Below are positions 22,687-35,271 of a stretch of DNA of 64,000 nucleotides, in pieces (the stretch's first letter is position 1; each line of letters starts with the position of its first letter). The notes beneath the pieces are model-generated. The model saw nothing but the letters and a program-made list of their open reading frames with translations. It had not been told where the DNA came from and did no database searches. This stretch comes from Roridomyces roridus (lineage: Eukaryota; Basidiomycota; Agaricomycetes; Agaricales; Mycenaceae): contig JARKIF010000016.1 of NCBI GenBank assembly GCA_029378245.1, positions 310,001-374,000 of the forward strand, written 5' to 3'. Position numbers and translations under genes: made by a program.

Positions 22687-23700
22687 ATGAATGCTTCAAG
22701 GCAAGGTGGAACGAGCCCATGCTCTCTCCCGTCGAACCCAAGCGCGCCAATTCAATTCATCATATCCTCCGAGTCCATCAAATTGTACCAAGCTCAAGAC
22801 CAGTACGATGAACTAGAGCCTCAGCTTCCTCCAGACGCCACCAAGTGAGCATCCGTTAACATGGGGAAGTCATTGTCACGGATAATTCTGGTTGGGCTCC
22901 GTTTCTGTGAATCGCTCTGACAATCGAATTTTATCACATCGGCAAGGAATTTGCTCCCAGGTTCATACGATGTGGCTTGCAGCTTCTCGTTATGGCACGC
23001 TCCCTTAGTCATACTTTGTTCCAACTTTGTTCATTCGTTCTTGGTGTGTTATCTGGCCTCTTTTTCTCTAACCACCGCCTCAGATTTTGACAATGACACC
23101 CGCCCGATCTTTGCTACCTTGGACACGCAAACAACTAGTCTTGTCTGAGGCAACCACTCCTGGCAATGGCAGGGGCAAAATGATTCACTCTATCGTATGT
23201 TGTCTGAGGTCTAGCTTCTTCTTTCTATCTTTGACTCTTGAATTATGATCGTCGCAGTATATTTGTCTTCAAGCATACCCGCAGCCGCAGTACCCCGATG
23301 ACATGCAGCACTGCGCAGAGTATTCGTCAGAATCCATTCGGGCACGGACAACGGACACGCACGGACTTGTCCGCCCATCGGCACGTCGATGATTCCGCTC
23401 CGCAGGTGACGGAGTATCCTTCAACTATTCAAAGGCTGTCTGTTGCGCGGTGCAGATCACTGCCAAAATTCAGCTGCAGCTGCCTTTACCTTAGGAAGCC
23501 AATCCACTGATGATGCATGGATGCGCATATCCACCACCACCGAGACTCCGAAGAGTCTCAAATTTAACGTGACGCCATACCATGTGGACTTCATGCTCAA
23601 ACTCGAGAGTCAATTTGCTCCTTCTCCCCCTCGTTCCCTGTATGTCAAGACCCATCCCCGCACAGTGACCAATCATTAGTGTCCGTGCCCAGCTATGTGA
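22687..23700 (+). other. Possible spliced gene remnant, not confidently a gene
   Basis: An open stretch from ATG 22687 reads like protein (PIQFIISSESIKLYQAQDQY, DELEPQLPPDATK) and stops at a possible donor near 22846. Later pieces look coding in isolation (DFDNDTRPIFATLDTQ about 23086; VLSEATTPGNGRGKM about 23138; WMRISTTTETPKSLKF about 23519) but do not join in one frame without further breaks. No family recognised. It could be a decayed host gene or ordinary intergenic DNA. The interval 22390-22686 is the probable C9-methyltransferase promoter. Confidence 0.25.
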
Positions 23701-23732
23701 ATATAGCAATATTTGGTTCCCTATCTTCCACC

Positions 23733-23837
23733 GGCTCAATGGTCTAGTCGTATGATACGCGCTTCGGGAATTTATCCCCGTGATCACCTGATCACGTGCA
23801 ATGTGCGTGGCCCCGGGTTCAAATCCCGGTTGAGCCC
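23733..23837 (+). tRNA. tRNA-Pro (anticodon CGG) with a 33-nt intron
   Basis: The acceptor arm GGCTCAA pairs with TTGAGCC (23830-23836), discriminator C at 23837. The T-arm is CCGGG/CCCGG around TTCAAAT. The anticodon stem CGCGC (23758-23762) pairs with GTGCG (23803-23807, one G-U). The loop TTCGGG has anticodon CGG at 23765-23767. The intron occupies 23769-23801, immediately 3' of position 37, the canonical eukaryotic tRNA intron site. A-box-like and B-box (GGTTCAAATCC) sequences are present. Nuclear tRNA, spliced by the Sen endonuclease. Confidence 0.92.
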
Positions 23838-24642
23838 CTATTTTGTCCCCAATTGATTGGGGACACCAATTCTCCATCAATTCAACCAATTCCTACTTTT
23901 TTCCCCCTTCCAGACGCCGAGATCCTCTCTGAACCCATGAATCACTGATTTCCGTGATCATCAGATGCGCTTGGACCCAGCTTGGACCAGCACTTGACTT
24001 TCTCAGACGATATGCTACACTAGGTTCGACACAGGCGGCGACTTGTAACCGACGACTCGCCAGCGTTTCATTGTGCATCCCATAATACCCCGCCGCTGTG
24101 GTTTCACTCACATCCCCGCCACCATTTTTCAAAAGTTCTCAGTGGAATCTGGAAGGAAGTTCAGGTAGATCCATCTTCACCGTTCGGGTATGCAGCCCGT
24201 TAACAATACTACAAAGCCCAAATTATCCATGTTCGAGGACTCAAGAAAATGTAAATCAAAAAATTAAAACAGCCTCTCGAACGGCTGTGAAGGGTATGTT
24301 AAATTTGGGAGCGTCTGAGTGGGCATCTTTTAGAATTGAATCTCATGCCATCACCCATCACCAAATGAAATTCTGAAGAGAGCAGCACAAGAGTGATTAT
24401 TTGAGGCCTCAGAGAGGAGGATACACGAACCTGGTTCTCTGGGCACCTGCACAAGGTTTGAATTCAGCCGGGGAGTAATTTGTGATGGAGATACAAAACA
24501 TTGTATCATGGAATGCGTAAATGGATTCGTCGCCTTCTGATCAAATCGCGATGGCAAACTTGATGGAAAGCGAAAAAGAGTAGATCAGCCCTCTTGTTCC
24601 ATTTTGTCGTTAAATCCAATGATAATACTACAATATGCAATG
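23838..24642. other. Intergenic region after the tRNA, nothing recognised
   Basis: AT-rich stretch with pyrimidine runs just after the tRNA (Pol III terminator candidates at 23841-23846). It holds no open frame with recognisable similarity up to the GH5 stop at 24643. Confidence 0.5.
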
Positions 24643-27156
24643 CTACATGATAATACAACCTTCCGGTGGACATGACCACCAAGGTTCGTCTGCTGTCCTA
24701 ATCGGGCCTGCGCGACGGCGAATCTCTATCGTATATTCGCACTCGGCTGCGGGCACATCGTACCACCACCTCAGCGCCTGCCCCTCAATAGCCCACCGCC
24801 CCGCGCTCACTTGCACGTCAACATCAACGAGATCCCCACGAACGCGCAGATCCGCAGTGTTCAGAGCGTCCATGCTTATGATGCTATCCGTATCGCTCGA
24901 GAGTAGTCGCGAGTCGGCATAGTGAACGAGCGGGACAAAAATCTCGCTGGCAGGATCGTCATCGTCCACCGCACCGTCGCGTAGCCGATCCTGGGGACGC
25001 ACACGGACCACGAGTTTAAAGTGCCCAGAAGCAATGTCGAATGTGATGTCGCGCGCAACGCCAACGAGTTTTGTTGGCCATGGACGGCAGAATGCACGGA
25101 CGGCACGGGCGCCGTTGGTGAGAAAGTCGTAGGGGTTTTGTCGCCAGCCTGCAGCCTCGACACCGGTCCGGCTCGAGAGCGAGAGCGTGGAGGGCGGCAT
25201 GGTGATGGTTCCCTTGAGCAGACCCGCCTCGCTGCCAAAGGCCCCGCTGCCTTCGGCCATGCCGTAAAGCGCTGAAGCATCATCCGCGCTCCACAGACTG
25301 AGATCCTCCATGTTCCATCCATCGCCCCATTCGTGGGTCGAATCGGGACAGTATGTCCACACAGTCCAGTTGAGCGCATTGCGTCCGTCGGCACCATTCA
25401 AGCTGGCGTCCAGGGCCTTTTCCTGCTGGCTATAGTCACCGATGCCCCGCCCATTCTTGTCGCCGTAATATGCGCGCTTGCCGTCCATGTCAAACGGTGT
25501 ACCAATCTCGCCGATAAGAGTGGGAAAGTCGCCGATAATCGAGGCGTCGGCCTTGAGTATACCGAGCTGATCCTGGAGGGAGGCTCGGATAGAGCGACTG
25601 CCAATTTTGACGGCCTGCAGCGTCGAGCGGTATTTGCCTCTTAAAAGGCCGAGCGCATCCGCGTTGAACCAATTCCAATGCCGTGTTATCAAGGTCAACC
25701 CGTCATAGTAGTGCCCCGACATCGCAGCGCGACCGCCAAGCACGTCAGCCGATAATGTCGGTGGTTGTGCAAACACGGGTGGCTGCACAAAGAGAATCGC
25801 CTCGGGGTGCGCAGAGCGGATGCGCCGTGAGAACGTCTCGAAATGGGGGCGCCAGTAGTCGTTGACAAACTCGACGGGTTCGCTGGTGCCAGGAAGAGTT
25901 GTAAAGTAGTTGGGGAGCATGATGTATCCCGTCTCGATGTCCCACACACCATGCTGGGCCCACATGCACGTCCCGAGCTCCCAGCTCGCGGCACGAGTCC
26001 ATCCCCACTTGTGGTGTTTGCGACCAGGCTCGTCGTCGGGAGATGCCCATATTGTGCGACCCTTGGGATCGATAGTCACGGTTCCGTCGCGAGACGGGCC
26101 AAAAGCGCTAAACGACCAGTTTTCTACCGTCTGCGCTTGGCCCATACCGAGGCGCAGTCCCTGCGCAGGTGTAGGGTGCGACCCCTTCTTGAGCGTGGAA
26201 CCTTGCGCCACGGGGTTCACCGTAAGATCGGCCCAGCCACACAACCCTTCAAAAGGTTCGTTCATGCTGTCCCAGCCAATGACGCAATCGTCAAGCAGGT
26301 CGCCCGCGTCGCGAATGCGGTCGGCCATCTTGCCCATGGCCTCGATGTAATGGGACTGTAAGTAATCCTGTATATTCTTGCCGTCGAGCACGCAGCGGGG
26401 GGCAAAGTCACGTCCAGCAAAGAAGAGGGTGAAGACGGTCTGTGCGAGGAGGCGGCCGTAATTCGTTGACCATATCATGGCGGGGAGGCTGGCGGGGTCA
26501 GGGGCGTGCGCGAGAGGGTATTCGCAGTGCACAATGCATGCCTGGGTGGCGGTAAAATTTCGGGGATTTACTCCGCAAGCGGCAAGCGTCCAGAATGGGG
26601 CACCCGAACCGCCAGAGAAGCGGGACCACTGGGCAAGGCATGAGCAAGGGTCAAGGCCCAGCAGGTAAACGTACGATATCCTGGTGCGGATCCATAAACA
26701 CCCGGAAGCCATACTCTTTGCACTTGCGCAAAACTCTGACCGTGTAGTCCATAAACTCGTAGTCGTACTTTCCGCTGGAAAGCGGTCATGAATGAACAGA
26801 AAAAGCAGGCGGTCGACTCACGGGCCCTCGTGCTCCAAGGATTCCCAGGTGACTGGGAATCTCAGCATGTTAAACCCCCAGCCACTCAGACGGGCTAGAT
26901 GCACGTCCGCAGACCCATCATCGAGATTGAGCGGCCGACCGACAAAAGACTCGCCGCCCTTTTCGGCAGTTTCCCAGAAACCATCCAGTTTGCATGACGG
27001 GCGGTCCACAGGAGCTTTGGAAGAGCCCGAGAGGTTGACGCCACGGAGGAGAAGAGTACGGCCGGCGTTGTCGACAAAATTGCAGTCAGTTGTGTGTATA
27101 AATGAGGATGTCGTCGGTTTGCCCGTCGCTGGGGACGTCGTTGGCACGAGAGGCAT
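24643..27156 (-). CDS. GH5 subfamily 12 beta-glucosidase (ergosteryl-glucoside / glucocerebroside hydrolase type)
   Basis: From ATG 27156: [40 protein letters not shown], then after an intron [17 protein letters not shown] and [10 protein letters not shown], and after a second intron [18 protein letters not shown]. The general acid is in [12 protein letters not shown] (Asn-Glu-Pro) and the nucleophile in [14 protein letters not shown]-terminal beta-sandwich-like region ends at the stop 24643. This plan is the fungal EGCrP1/EGCrP2 (Egh1) group, which cleaves glucosylceramide or ergosteryl glucoside. I cannot tell the two substrates apart from sequence. No signal peptide is obvious, consistent with intracellular action. 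The last exon is a single uninterrupted 690-codon frame. The CM1 gene on the same strand ends only 79 bp upstream of this start. Confidence 0.88.
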
Positions 27157-27235
27157 TAAAGAGTGAAGTGGAACGATTCCAGTTGACGTAATACAGTATG
27201 ATACATTATGAAAGCAATTAGAAAGCAAAATGTCG

Positions 27236-30200
27236 TCATGGCACCTTGGTGCCCTCTACCACCTCTGTTAATTGCTGGTTTCGCTTCTGGGCAAGCTCAA
27301 ACTGTCGCTGGAGACTCTTGAGGTTGTTCTCGAGCTCTGCAACACGCTCCTTGCTCCCCTGGCGCTCGCGTTTAACACGTTCTTCTGCGGCCTTGAGGCG
27401 AGCCTCGTACTCTTTGACGCGTGCTTCCCATTTGGCGTCAGCCGTCGCGCTCCGTTGATTCATCGCTGCCACCTTTTCCTCCGTCGCAAGCAGTTGGTTC
27501 TGCGCATTGTTTAATCGCCGCTCCGCGTTTGCCGCTCGTGTGCTCAGCGACCGAACTTCCATCGGGTCGGCCTGTCCAGGCTTGCGCGTCGACGAGAGTT
27601 GTGCCGCAAGCTCGCCGTTGGTCACCTTGAGTGCCTCCACCTCACCCTCTTTCGCACTCAGTTTGCGCCTCCAGCCCGCCTTGGCGTCTGCATACCCCTT
27701 GACTCCCGCTTCAAACTTGTCGATCTGCTTCCACCGCATGTCGAGTTGCTTCCGCATTTCGTTCAGCCGTTCCGAGAACCGACCCTCGGCGTCTTTGACC
27801 TGGCGCTCAAATTCCGTTTGAATTTGACTCAGCGCCTTGAGCCGCGTGATCAGATTGTCGTGGAACACGCCAAAGTTGGTGAACGGTTTGGTCTCTGCCT
27901 GCCCAGCTTTTTTCTGCGAAAAAAAATCAGTCGAATTGACGGCGGAAAGACCAGGTGCCGTACCGGGGTCTTGTCTACACCCAAAATCTTGTCCATGTAC
28001 TGGTAGATCGTAAGCAGCAACGTATTCCGTTCTGTCAATTGGTCGCGATACTGGCTCTCCGCCGATAAAAGTGCACGCTGATCTTTGCTCAATCGCGCCT
28101 CCAGATCAGTGACGCGCTTTTTATACGCCGCCACCTCCGCTTCGGCCGCTTTCAGGGCAGTTTGAACGCCGTCTAGCCGTTCGCTCACGTTCAGCCGAGC
28201 TTGCGTCTGCGTGCCGACCTCGCTCTTGAGCTCCATTATCTCGGCATGCATGGCATCAATGACCTCGTCCCTTCCTCTGCCCCTACTCTCCTTCTCCGCC
28301 AGTTCAGACCGTGCCCGCGCCAACTCGGCCTCGATACGCTCCAAGTCCCGCTTCAGCCGATCGACTTCGAGCTCCAGTGAGAAGCGCGCACTGGAATGTG
28401 TTTCGCCTGCCCTCTTGGACTCGCCTTCGAGTGTTTGGAGCGCAGCCTGCACCGCCGCAAGGTCCGCGTCACGCGTGGCCAACAGAGCTTGCGTGCGAGT
28501 AAGGTCTGCAAGTGCACTCTGCAGGGCCGACTCCTTCGCCTCGAGGGTGCGACGTTCAGCACGTATAGCGCTAGCATGGTCCTTGGCAGCGGTCGCGGCA
28601 TCGCCATCCGCTTGCACCAACGCTGCCCGCGCCTCTTGCAGTTGGCCGACAAGATCCTCCACGTGCGAGGCCAGTTCCTCTTGCCTATCACGGTGTGCGT
28701 GGATCTCGCTGTTGCACTCCTCATACATCTCAGTCATCTCCTCGAGTTCACCCTTTAAAGACGCAATCTTGTCCTTGAGGGCAACCGATAGTGCCTCGAG
28801 GCGCTCCCGTTCAGCTTCTTCGTCCTCGCGGAGTCGGTCACTATCCTCCTTGAGCCGGTCGTTCTCGTCCTCGAGCACATAAATCTGATCGCCAAGCTTG
28901 TCGATCGTTTGGCCCAGAGACTCGATTTCTGCGTCCTTGGCCTCGGACTCGGCCTCGAGATGCGCCAGTGCAGCCTCGAATTTCGAGTGCAGATCGTCTG
29001 TGTTGGCTTCGAGTTCGGAAATGTTGAGCCGCAAGTCCTTGGATTCGGATTCACGTTCCGCTAGCACCTGCGAGAAAATTAGCACGCGCCAAGGACCCAA
29101 ACAACACGCACATCTCGCAGCTCTTCCACTTGGCCCCGCGTCTCTTCGACTTCGCCACGCCATTCCTGTTCGACAACAGCCACGACTCGCTCGTGCTCGG
29201 CAACCAGCTCGTCAATCTCGGCATTCTTCATCTCTAGCTCGTCCTCCTTCTGTTGCAGCTCGATCAACGCGGCAGCAAGCTTGTCCCGGGCTGTTCCTAG
29301 CTCATCCTCCACCGCCTCGCGCTCCTCACGTTCCTCGAGAATCATAGCACGACTCTCGGAACGCTCTTGCGCTTCGGCACGCTGCAGTTGTTGAGCAAGC
29401 TCCTCATTCTCGAGCCTGAGCTGTTCCACTAAATCCGCAAGATCCTCCTTCTCCTCTTCTCTTTGACCAGCAAGCGCAGCAGCATCTTCTGCTTGCGCCT
29501 GTAGCTCCGCATTCACCGCCTTGAGATTGGCCAGGCGATTGTCGTCCCCCGGCTCGGCTCCACGGCGCTCCACGATATCGCGCAGGCGTTCCAGCTCGTC
29601 CATATTATCCTCGAGCAGACCACGCATATTGTCCAGCTCGTCTTCGAGCTCAGCGTTGCGGTCTGCAAGAAGGGCATCTGCGGCACCGTCTGCTGCGCGT
29701 CGTCGCAACTCCCTCAGCTCCCGGTCGCGTTCCTCAAGCTTCTCTTCCAGTTCCCGCTCACGATTGCCACGATGGGTGTTAGCTCCTGCGCGTTGGAGGC
29801 GTTCCAGTTCGCGTTCCAGTTCAAGGACAAGCTTCTTGAGCTTCTTGAGCTCCATGCCGCGTTGCTGGACCTCGATCTTGAGGCTGATGTTCTGCTTGAG
29901 GGCTGCATCGATTTGGTCGGGTGCAAGTTGCGCAAGGCGTTCCTCGAGGAAATGAACGCGCAATTTAATGTTAAAGTTCTCCTTCTTGAGGTTGTCAATG
30001 TGCTGTAGATGATGAGAATTCAAGTAACTGCTAAAACAAATGTTCAAACCTTCTCTTGGTCGCGTAGTGTTAGTGCTCCTTTGGCTGCAGATGCCGAGGC
30101 GCGTGCAGTGCGCTTTGGACGCGTCGCAACGGGCGTGCCGACACCAAAGTCTGTGCCATCGTCGTCGTTTGCAGGGTCGAAATAACCCGACTTGTCGGCA

Positions 30201-30376
30201 GCGGTGACGGTTGTTCTCCTCGAGAAGACGGGTGGTGAAGGCGTGGCTATGGGCTGGGACGACTGTGCCGACGTGCCCGATGATGAGGAAGGTACCCGGA
30301 GCTTGGCAGGAGTGTCGCCGAAGGAGCCGAGGGAGATTTCTGGGTGGGTGAGGGTGGAGACATCCGCCGAGGCCAT
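27236..30376 (-). CDS. CM1-motif coiled-coil protein of microtubule-organising centres (Mto1/Pcp1/centrosomin type)
   Basis: The N-terminal 100 residues from ATG 30376 are disordered. After a short intron the CM1 motif follows: [40 protein letters not shown]. This motif recruits gamma-tubulin complexes in centrosomin, CDK5RAP2, S. pombe Mto1 and Pcp1. Nearly all the rest, through exons separated by short introns near 29065-29110 and 27915-27975, is continuous heptad coiled coil rich in Glu/Arg/Leu up to GTKVP at 27236. Total is about 1000 residues. Whether it acts at the spindle pole body or at cytoplasmic MTOCs cannot be told. The C-terminal half lacks an obvious PACT signature to my eye. 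It diverges from RPL23 with 106 bp between start codons. Confidence 0.85.
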
Positions 30377-30482
30377 GGACAACCAGTCTCACCTCCTTTT
30401 GGAGCTGTCAACACGCGATCAATTGATCAATCTCGTGCTGTACAGTTTTCTATCCCTCTTTCCTCAATCCTTCAAAATCACA

Positions 30483-31980
<1,498 letters not shown>

Positions 31981-31990
31981 TCCATAGAAT

Positions 31991-33633
31991 CTATTTGCCC
32001 ACGTCCCCCAACCGCTCTCCGACCCGCACCTTCTGGCCTGTCTGTACACTAAAGATAAAGTCGTCAGGAGCTTCAAAGACCAACACGATTGTGCTCCCGA
32101 GGCAGAATCCACCCATCTCTTGCGCAGGGACTAATGGCTGCCCATTGAGCAACGGGCTGGCCTCGGAGTAGACTGCTTCTGAATACGTCCCAGGCGGTGG
32201 TGGCCTACCACGCACATTCGTCCGTAGCGCCTGGTCAAAGTTGATTTTGATACTGCCCACATTTGTCGCGCCGACAGGGACCATGCTGAAAAAGCCGTGC
32301 CTCCAGCGGCCAAGCAGCGCGACGCGCTCATTCAGGACAAACAGATTCTCGAGCCGCTTCGCGACATAAGGTGACACGGAGAATAGCTCGCCTGCCAGTA
32401 GGTCAGTAACAATTAAGAAAACCAAATGGTGCACCGACCGACAAAATGACGCCGCTTTTCGACGACCCATGCAGCTGGTGAGTGGAAACGGTGATAATCT
32501 CCGGGCGCGAGGTAGATGACCGTGAAGAAGAGGGAGTTTCCGGGCTTTGGCGTATGGCTGGGTGTTCGCGCGAGGGCGGGACGAACACCCATTTCGGCCG
32601 CTACGGAGGCATCGTGCCGCAAGGTCTCTTGCAAATCACGTTCGGGCTCTACGACCGAGGCATCAATCTGCTTGCCAAACTTGGTGGGTGGACTGTCTGA
32701 AGTCGGCGTCGACGGCACAGACGCGCCGAGTAGTTGATCGAGACTGTACTCGATACCATTCACGTTTGCAAACTCGCGGTCGTCAACAACAGGAACATTC
32801 GCAGAGTACACAGGACGCTCTGTTGGTGTGCCAGGGCGGTCGACCCCGAGCAACGCGTCGAGCGAATACGTTATGCCCTTGACCTGCTCGACTTGTCGAC
32901 CCGTAATTGTTCCAAAATGCAGAATCCGTCCATCGGCAGGACTGACCAGAAGTGCGTCTGCCACGGGCCGTACGCCGGGCTTGAGTTCCCGGTAGAAAAA
33001 GTCGCCCAAGCTTGCGTATGCCGCAAGGTTCTCCTCTGCAATCTCGTCAAGGTTGCACCCAAAAGCGTAGGCGTAGAGGCGGAAGCCATACGGTCTGAAC
33101 CACACCGGCAGCTCGAGCGAATTCAGATAGCCCCACAACCGCGACATATTGCGTAGAGGGAGAGCACCAAGGACGTGAATCTAAACACACGAATTAGTGC
33201 CAATCGTACCACCGCTGGCTATCCCATGCACCTGCCATGGCCCTTTGAGCTTGATTATTTCATTTCCGTCCTCGTCGACGTGCACCTCCTTTCGTGACCG
33301 TTTTCGATATTGAATGGCTACGAGCAGCAGTGCGCCGACAGCAACGGGGATGGGATACCATTTGACTGGCGTCTCCGTCCATGCATGCATTAATTTTCGG
33401 TACAAGGGCACGGCCTCTGCATCTGGGTCTCTGTCGGGACCCTTGGTCGAATACACACGATGGAAACCCTGGTTCCGGACGCTCCTGAGGATGGCGGTGG
33501 TCTTGTTCTGGCCATGGACCCAACAGCGCGTGAAAGCAGACGAGGCGGTGGGGAAAGATGCGTTTAGAACACGGGTGGCAACACGAAGGGGTTTGGTGCC
33601 TTTTGAGAGGATGTTCTTCTTGAAGAAGAGCAT
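31991..33633 (-). CDS. PSD1: Phosphatidylserine decarboxylase, mitochondrial type
   Basis: Makes phosphatidylethanolamine in the inner mitochondrial membrane. From ATG 33633 there is a basic presequence, then the membrane segment [18 protein letters not shown]. Then come [89 protein letters not shown] and [13 protein letters not shown]. The self-cleavage motif LGST is in [16 protein letters not shown], where the Ser becomes the pyruvoyl group. The C-terminus GERLGDVGK is followed by the stop at 31991. Introns are inferred near 33130-33240 and 32400-32440. An insertion of about 110 residues between [11 protein letters not shown] and [10 protein letters not shown] is long but seen in fungal PSD1. 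Frame intact. Confidence 0.93.
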
Positions 33634-33791
33634 CAGGTGCAAGGGACAAGCTGATCGGATTCCAATATATTGTAATGGTATGGTACAGTCGTGAAGATTC
33701 GTAGATATTCGTCGCAGATATTCGTGACAGGTCGTGGATAATGAAGGGAATAATTTAAGCATAATGGAGAGCAATTTGAAATAACGCGGGG

Positions 33792-34355
33792 TCATGACTT
33801 GACCATGGACGCCGCGCTCGGTGGTCTTGAATTGTTGGACGAGTCGCTCTGCCCCCGTGGTCGACTGGCGGCCAATTGCGATTTGCTTTTGGGCAAATCG
33901 AGGTCGTCTCGCGAACCTCGCTCAAAAAAGTCGTCGCCCTTTTCATAGGGTGAGGTATCCGCGTTTATCTGGTTGGTATTCAGTTACATCGCAGCAGGCA
34001 CCTTGCAAAGACGCACCCAGTCGTTCAAGACATCAGCTAGTTGGGCCGTCTCCTCGACGGTGAACCGACAATCCGTGCCCTTCTCCGAGTGTAGTCGCAG
34101 CAGTTCGCTCAGCGACCGCTTGCCCTTGCCTGCGGTTTGGCCGCGCCCAGGTGTGGCGTTGTCGTCTTCGTGGTTCGCAGGGAACAGCACGGAGTTGCGT
34201 GGTGTAGTGGTGGCAAATGTGCGCGTCTGGGAGCCCGGGGAAGGGGGCTGCGAGTCATCCTGGGACATGGAACGATCCCAATCCTCGGATTGAGAGCCAT
34301 TGGAGTGTAGCGAGAGTTTGGATAGGGAAAAGTCCGAATCAGAAGAGTCTGCCAT
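33792..34355 (-). CDS. Small conserved basidiomycete protein, function unknown
   Basis: ATG 34355 begins MADSSDSDFSLSKLSLHSNG and continues a Ser/Asp/Pro-rich region. A conserved helical block follows: KRSLSELLRLHSEKGTDCRF and VEETAQLADVLNDW. A 50-bp intron (about 33961-34010) joins INADTSPYEKGDDFFERG and a Ser-rich tail ending MVKS at 33792. Without splicing the frame would stop at 33984. The spliced version matches the pattern I recall of short anonymous basidiomycete proteins. No catalytic motif or membrane segment. It lies 158 bp upstream of PSD1 on the same strand. Confidence 0.6.
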
Positions 34356-34535
34356 CGACGCGACCTTTTGGGTGGGGCAGAGGAAGATGAAGTGCCACTC
34401 AGTAAACAAAAAGCGATCACATGCCAAAGATAGGCAGCACCGAGTCCATTCTACGGTCCGCCCATCTGCCGTGTCTCATGCAGAATTGTGGCTTTTAAAG
34501 CAGAGCGCTGGTAGGCTCGTCTCAAACTCTCCAGA

Positions 34536-35170
34536 ATGAACGCTACTGAGACACCCTGCAAAATGTCCATGTTTTGGAACTGGTGTGCGTTTTGACCACC
34601 GTCCCCAATGGCTGCTGAACATCTTTGTTAGGGACACGGTCGACTCGTGCTTTATAACAGAGCAATGGCATGTACAGACGACGCGTAGGTATTGTGGTCC
34701 TCCTCCTTGACTGCCACCCATTATCTTCCAGGTCAGTACGCGGGCACCTTGATCGGCGTTTTCCTTCTGGTCGTCGTTCTCGAGGCGTTCCGTAGAATGT
34801 CTCGCGCGTACGATGGATTCATCTTGCGTCGGTACAAGGATCGTGTCGGCCAGTCTAACAAGGAATTCCGGCCGAGTCTCTTCCAACACTTGCTTCGCAG
34901 CTTGTTCTACTTGGTCCAATTCAGCGCAGCATACCTGCTCATGCTCGCAGCCATGACTCACAACGGTGGCTTGATCCTTGCCATATTTTCCGGTGCATTT
35001 GCCGGTTTTCTGTTCTTTGGAGTGAGTTGAAAGACCTTGTCATTCCTTCATACATTTGACGACTTTAGCGTGATACCGTCCCAGGTTCGACTGCCTTGAG
35101 TGTCGAGTCGTCAGAGTATCCCATCCAGTTGGAGCAATTGGGGGCCAAGAAAGGTGGTGCCAGAGTTTGA
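34536..35170 (+). CDS. Ctr-family copper transporter
   Basis: Homotrimeric Cu(I) channel. The short N-terminus MNATETPCKMSMFWNW carries the Met motif. After an intron DTVDSCFITEQWHVQTT, then after another QYAGTLIGVFLLVVVLEAF (TM1). A cytosolic loop (SRAYDGFILRRYKDRV) and LLRSLFYLVQFSAAYLLMLA with MTHNG (TM2) follow, then LILAIFSGAFAGFLFFG (TM3 with the GxxxG packing motif). A final exon after about 35075 ends KKGGARV at 35170. The tiny ectodomain with few Met residues is more like vacuolar Ctr2-type than high-affinity plasma-membrane Ctr1. That is an inference. Confidence 0.88.
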
Positions 35171-35271
35171 GGTCACCTCAAGTAAAATGAATCAAAGTTT
35201 CCATTTCTTCCTCCCAATTGTGGCCCACAGTCCGTTCCATTCTTACATATGATACAAGTTACAATTACTGC

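Noticed and set aside
28211..29955. Ser/Arg-rich plus-strand open frames of 144-223 codons
   Set aside because: Antisense of the Glu/Arg/Leu coiled-coil gene; Ser runs are the complement of Glu/Leu codons.
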